Shown here piece after piece: positions 60,673-64,000 of a DNA stretch of 64,000 nt. The stretch is taken from assembly GCF_900174585.1 (NCBI RefSeq), contig NZ_FWPT01000004.1, forward strand, positions 186,001-250,000, given 5' to 3'. This stretch comes from Parendozoicomonas haliclonae. GTDB taxonomy: Bacteria; Pseudomonadota; Gammaproteobacteria; Pseudomonadales; Endozoicomonadaceae. Every line of letters begins with the position of its first letter. Positions within the stretch are counted from its first letter, which is position 1. The notes below the pieces were generated by a model that ran no database searches, had not been told where the DNA came from, and saw nothing but the letters and a program-made list of their open reading frames with translations. Position numbers and translations under genes: made by a program.

Positions 60673-61407
60673 TCAGCTTTCAGGAAAGCCGGTATCAAAC
60701 ACCTCTTTCTTCATGCGCTTCAGGCCGATATGGCGAACATCCGTACCTTTCACCAGATAGATTACATATTCGGCGATATTGCGGGCATGGTCACCAATCC
60801 GTTCCATGGAACGCAGCACCCACATGATATTCAGCACCCGGCTGATAGCCCGCGGATCTTCCATCATATACGTCACCAGCTCACGCATGGCTGAACGGTA
60901 TTCACGATCCACCGCTTTATCTTCCTGCGCCACGGCCAGAGCCATATCCGCATCGAAACGGGCGAAGGCATTGAGAGCATCCTGAACCATACGGCGCACA
61001 TGGTTGCCAATATGACGCGCTTCTATATAGCCCCGTGGAGCTTCGCCATGCTCGGCCAGCTCCATGGAGAAGCGGGCGATCTTGGCAGCTTCATCACCAA
61101 TACGCTCCAGGTCAGTGGAAGCTTTGGTGCAGGCGATAACCAGACGCAGATCAGAAGCCGCCGGCTGACGACGGGCCAGAATACGGGCAGCCTCTTCGTC
61201 GATAGAGACTTCCATAAAGTTCACATCATCATCTTTGGCTCGCACGCTCAGAGCCAGATCACTGTCTGCCTGAATCAGAGACTCGATCGCATCAGAAACC
61301 TGCTTCTCAACAGCGCCACCCATCGCTAGAAGATGGTTACGCAGTTCTTCCAGCTCGTTATTGAACTGCTGGGAGATGTGTTGGTTCAAATCGGTATTCA
61401 TATCCAT
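60673..61407 (-). CDS. phoU: Phosphate regulon negative regulator PhoU
   Basis: PhoU couples the Pst phosphate transporter to the PhoR/PhoB system and prevents toxic phosphate uptake. The 244 residues form two PhoU repeats of three helices each. The motif ERIGDEAAKIARF (near 100) recurs as ERIGDHARNIAEY (near 205). The ATG (61405–61407) has GGGAG upstream; a second ATG two codons later is possible. It begins 14 bp after pstB and completes a pstA–pstB–phoU order. Confidence 0.95.
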   Translation of the reverse strand: MDMNTDLNQHISQQFNNELEELRNHLLAMGGAVEKQVSDAIESLIQADSDLALSVRAKDDDVNFMEVSIDEEAARILARRQPAASDLRLVIACTKASTDLERIGDEAAKIARFSMELAEHGEAPRGYIEARHIGNHVRRMVQDALNAFARFDADMALAVAQEDKAVDREYRSAMRELVTYMMEDPRAISRVLNIMWVLRSMERIGDHARNIAEYVIYLVKGTDVRHIGLKRMKKEVFDTGFPES

Positions 61408-61421
61408 GATGGTTATCTCCC

Positions 61422-62354
61422 TTAACCGTACCGTCCGGTGATGTAATCCTCAGTCTTCTTCTCGCGAGGATTGGTGAATATGGTGTCCGTATCGGCAAAC
61501 TCGATCAGCTGGCCCATATACATGAACGCGGTGTAGTCAGAAACACGCGCCGCCTGTTGCATATTGTGGGTCACGATCACGATAGTGAACTGTTCCTTCA
61601 GTTCATTGATCAACTCTTCAATCTTCAGCGTGGAGATGGGATCCAGTGCAGAAGCCGGTTCATCAAGAAGCAGAACCTCAGGCTTAACCGCGATGGTACG
61701 GGCAATAACCAGACGCTGCTGCTGACCACCGGATAACCCCAGTGCGCTGTCATGCAGACGATCTTTTACTTCGTCCCACAGAGCCGCACCCTTCAGGGCC
61801 CACTCTACAGTTTCGTCCAGAACCCGCTTCTTGTTGATGCCCTGAATACGCAGACCGTAAGCCACATTTTCATAAATGCTTTTCGGGAACGGGTTTGGCT
61901 TCTGGAATACCATGCCAACCCGACGACGCAGGTCAGCGACATCAACACTCTTGTGATAGATGTCTTCACCATCGTGAAAGATTCCGCCTTCGATACGGCA
62001 GCCATCCACCAGATCATTCATACGGTTCAGACTGCGCAGCAGGGTAGACTTACCGCAACCGGATGGTCCGATAAAAGCCGTCACGCGCTTTTTCGGGATT
62101 GGCATATTGATGCCGAACAGCGCCTGCTTTTCACCGTAGTAGAGGTCCAGCCCACGAATATCCAGACAGGTTTCTTCCTGTTCCAGACGCATCTTTGTTC
62201 GACCACGACCCAGCTCATTCATGCTGATACCGTGAGTACGGGCTTCTGTATTCTTCTCTTGTGCGCTGGTCTCACTCTGAGCCATATCTGTTGCTTCCGA
62301 ATGCTCTTCCCGGTCCAGGGCTTCCGTCTCGTTCAAAGCGATTGCTTCGCTCAT
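61422..62354 (-). CDS. pstB: Phosphate ABC transporter ATP-binding protein PstB
   Basis: This ATPase subunit of the high-affinity phosphate importer is on the cytoplasmic side. It has 310 residues, longer than the usual 255–260, because of an acidic N-terminal extension of about 50 residues ([20 protein letters not shown]). Walker [10 protein letters not shown], the PstB-specific [18 protein letters not shown], signature LSGGQQQR and Walker [13 protein letters not shown] are present. The frame extends upstream to a GTG at 62402, but ATG 62352–62354 follows AGGAAG. It lies between pstA (103 bp) and phoU (14 bp). Expression is expected from the PhoB-dependent pst promoter outside the window. 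Confidence 0.95.
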   Translation of the reverse strand: MSEAIALNETEALDREEHSEATDMAQSETSAQEKNTEARTHGISMNELGRGRTKMRLEQEETCLDIRGLDLYYGEKQALFGINMPIPKKRVTAFIGPSGCGKSTLLRSLNRMNDLVDGCRIEGGIFHDGEDIYHKSVDVADLRRRVGMVFQKPNPFPKSIYENVAYGLRIQGINKKRVLDETVEWALKGAALWDEVKDRLHDSALGLSGGQQQRLVIARTIAVKPEVLLLDEPASALDPISTLKIEELINELKEQFTIVIVTHNMQQAARVSDYTAFMYMGQLIEFADTDTIFTNPREKKTEDYITGRYG

Positions 62355-62457
62355 AGTCAGTCTTCCTGTCAGATTCTGTGTTGGCAGAGTACTTATGTCC
62401 ACACTTACTCAGTAACTGCCGTCCAATTTCTATTTCTGTCTCTAATAGCTTGCAGCT

Positions 62458-64000
62458 TTAAACTTCTAAGGCCTTGTACTTCTCACGCAGGTGATTCCGG
62501 ATCGCTACTGCGGAAAGGTTCAAAACGGCAATAACAACCACCAGCAGCAGGGCGGTGGCATAAACCAGCGGCCGTGCGGCTTCAACGTTCGGGCTTTGGA
62601 AACCTACGTCGTAAATATGGAAGCCAAGGTGCATAAATTTCTGGTCGAGGTGCAGGAATGGATAGTTACCATCCAGCGGCAGGCTTGGCGCCAGCTTCAC
62701 CACACCCACCAGCATCAGAGGAGCAACCTCACCTGCTGCACGGGCAACCGCCAGGATCAAGCCGGTCATCATCGCCGGGCTGGCCATTGGCAGAACCACA
62801 CGCCACAGGGTTTCTGCTTTAGTGGCACCGAGAGCCAGACTGCCTTCACGAACAGACTTGGGAATACGGGAGAGCCCTTCTTCCGTGGCAACAATAACCA
62901 CCGGCAAGGTCAGCAGCGCCAGCGTCAATGAAGCCCACATCAAACCAGGAGTACCAAACGTTGGAGCAGGCAAGGCTTCCGGGAAGAACAGAGCATCCAT
63001 CTGTCCGCCTAAGAAATAAACAAAGAAACCCAGGCCAAATACGCCATATACAATGGAAGGCACACCGGCGAGGTTATTCACAGCGATACGAATGACCCGA
63101 GTCGTGAAACCCTGCTTGGCATACTCACGCAGATAGACGGCTGCAATCACACCAAACGGCGTCACGATGACCGACATAATCAGTACCATCATTACCGTAC
63201 CGAAAATGGCCGGGAAGATACCGCCTTCGGTATTGGCTTCACGGGGGTCGTCAGCTACAAACTCCCAGATCTTGCTGCCGTAGAAAGCGATCTTGCCGCC
63301 CAGTCCCATGGCATTGGGCTGATAGGCTCGCACAATTTTGGAAACATTAATTTCTACGGCCTGACCGGAAACCGTCTCGGCAACAACGGTATCGCGAGTA
63401 AACGACACATAAAGCTCACCAAGGGATTTTTCCAGAACCTGATAAGCAGCGTTCAACTCGGCACGTTGGGCTTCGATATCCGCCAGAGCAACTGGAGTCG
63501 CTTCGCCTTTCAATTCCAGTCCACGCTGTTGCAGACGCAAACGCTCCAGTTTGCTGTTAATCGCACCGATATCCTTCTTCTCGATTTTGTAGATATCGTT
63601 ATGGATGGTCAGTGCACGTTCGATGCTGGCATTCAACGCATCCCAGGCTTCAGAACCTGTGGCGACAACCGCACCATTGTGGCGAACTTCTTTAACGAAG
63701 CCGTAGAAGTTACCCCACTCACGACGCTCCAGAGCGATTGCATCTTCCGGGTACTGAATGTTGTCCAGCCATGGCTCAATAATCCAGGCGAAGTCGCTAC
63801 CACTGACATCACGGTTGCCGACCTTGAGCAGCTGACGGGTCACCAGATCCTGTTCTTCAAAGCCCTGAATACCGGCATCACGCAGTCGCTGGGTGGGAAT
63901 CTCTTCCTCGTCGGCAAACTGCCCCATTACCACCTGAGTGCTTTGACCAGGAACCTGATACTGTGCAGTCATAATGCTGGCCGGCCAGAAGTGTCCCAGA
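62458..64000 (-). CDS. pstA: Phosphate ABC transporter permease PstA, cut by window end
   Basis: This is an inner-membrane permease subunit of the Pst importer. The frame stays open to the window edge, reading LGHFWPASIMTAQYQVPG, so the ATG at 63972 is internal and the true start is outside. About 514 codons are visible. The extended N-terminal part, outside the membrane (about the first 220 visible residues, with a helical ERLRLQQRGLELKG stretch), is typical of Pseudomonas-type PstA. The permease core follows with several helices and the EAA-loop sequence EGSLALGATKAETLWRVVLP. It is followed by pstB and phoU. Confidence 0.95.
   Translation of the reverse strand, partial: LGHFWPASIMTAQYQVPGQSTQVVMGQFADEEEIPTQRLRDAGIQGFEEQDLVTRQLLKVGNRDVSGSDFAWIIEPWLDNIQYPEDAIALERREWGNFYGFVKEVRHNGAVVATGSEAWDALNASIERALTIHNDIYKIEKKDIGAINSKLERLRLQQRGLELKGEATPVALADIEAQRAELNAAYQVLEKSLGELYVSFTRDTVVAETVSGQAVEINVSKIVRAYQPNAMGLGGKIAFYGSKIWEFVADDPREANTEGGIFPAIFGTVMMVLIMSVIVTPFGVIAAVYLREYAKQGFTTRVIRIAVNNLAGVPSIVYGVFGLGFFVYFLGGQMDALFFPEALPAPTFGTPGLMWASLTLALLTLPVVIVATEEGLSRIPKSVREGSLALGATKAETLWRVVLPMASPAMMTGLILAVARAAGEVAPLMLVGVVKLAPSLPLDGNYPFLHLDQKFMHLGFHIYDVGFQSPNVEAARPLVYATALLLVVVIAVLNLSAVAIRNHLREKYKALEV

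Noticed and set aside
1-64000. Insertion sequences, prophage, integrons and tRNA or rRNA genes
   Set aside because: No transposase, integrase or phage-like protein and no cloverleaf or rRNA-like stretch was recognised on either strand. The accessory locus at 46.9–60.4 kb shows no mobile-element borders.

Overview
The window is chromosomal DNA from a gammaproteobacterium with a Pseudomonas-like gene order. It carries the ABC-F/AlgP/FKBP/AlgQ block, the argH–algZ–algR and hemCDXY blocks, aceEF–glnE–ilvE–waaFCGP, and pstAB–phoU. Genes such as zapB, an LrgAB pair and a LapA-like type I secretion locus with VCBS and LamG domains, together with a G+C content of roughly one half by eye, suggest a marine Oceanospirillales/Pseudomonadales relative. 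The genus cannot be fixed from the sequence alone.

Layout: (1) 1–9.7 kb: the 3' end of tex, gshA, dsbB, lrgAB-like genes, a small unknown gene, zapB, brnQ with a divergent Lrp-family regulator, and an ABC-F ATPase. (2) 9.7–12.8 kb: an AlgP-like lysine/alanine-rich protein with 60-bp tandem repeats, a 742-bp AT-rich gap, an FKBP isomerase and Rsd/AlgQ. (3) 13.1–22 kb: aceE–aceF, glnE and ilvE. (4) 22.2–30.3 kb: a tightly overlapping LPS-core cluster with two heptosyltransferases, WaaG, WaaP, two more kinase-fold proteins and a carbamoyltransferase. (5) 30.3–44.5 kb: argH, the AlgZ/AlgR two-component pair, an opposing prkA–yeaH–spoVR stress cassette, hemCDXY, a DUF423 membrane protein and trmB. 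(6) 44.6–47 kb: a possible small-RNA terminator, an NMN-adenylyltransferase-like gene with an ADP-ribose pyrophosphatase, a lipoprotein and a small conserved protein. (7) 46.9–60.4 kb, minus strand: a type I secretion and adhesin locus consisting of a LapB-type ABC exporter, a LapC-type adaptor, two paralogous repeat proteins, a peptide deformylase and a TolC-family channel. (8) 60.7–64 kb: phoU, pstB and the 3' part of pstA, cut by the window end.

Most of the window is housekeeping DNA. The accessory part is the secretion locus at 46.9–60.4 kb. Its two secreted proteins share a LapA-like N-terminus, a low-complexity linker and a C-terminal RTX/type I secretion signal. In both, a beta-propeller-like block is inserted between the two halves of a VCBS repeat, and in the longer protein a LamG domain also interrupts another VCBS repeat. 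Other points of interest are a terminator hairpin with no gene in front of it at 44.67 kb, the AlgP tandem array, and operator-like repeats upstream of zapB and between brnQ and the Lrp gene.
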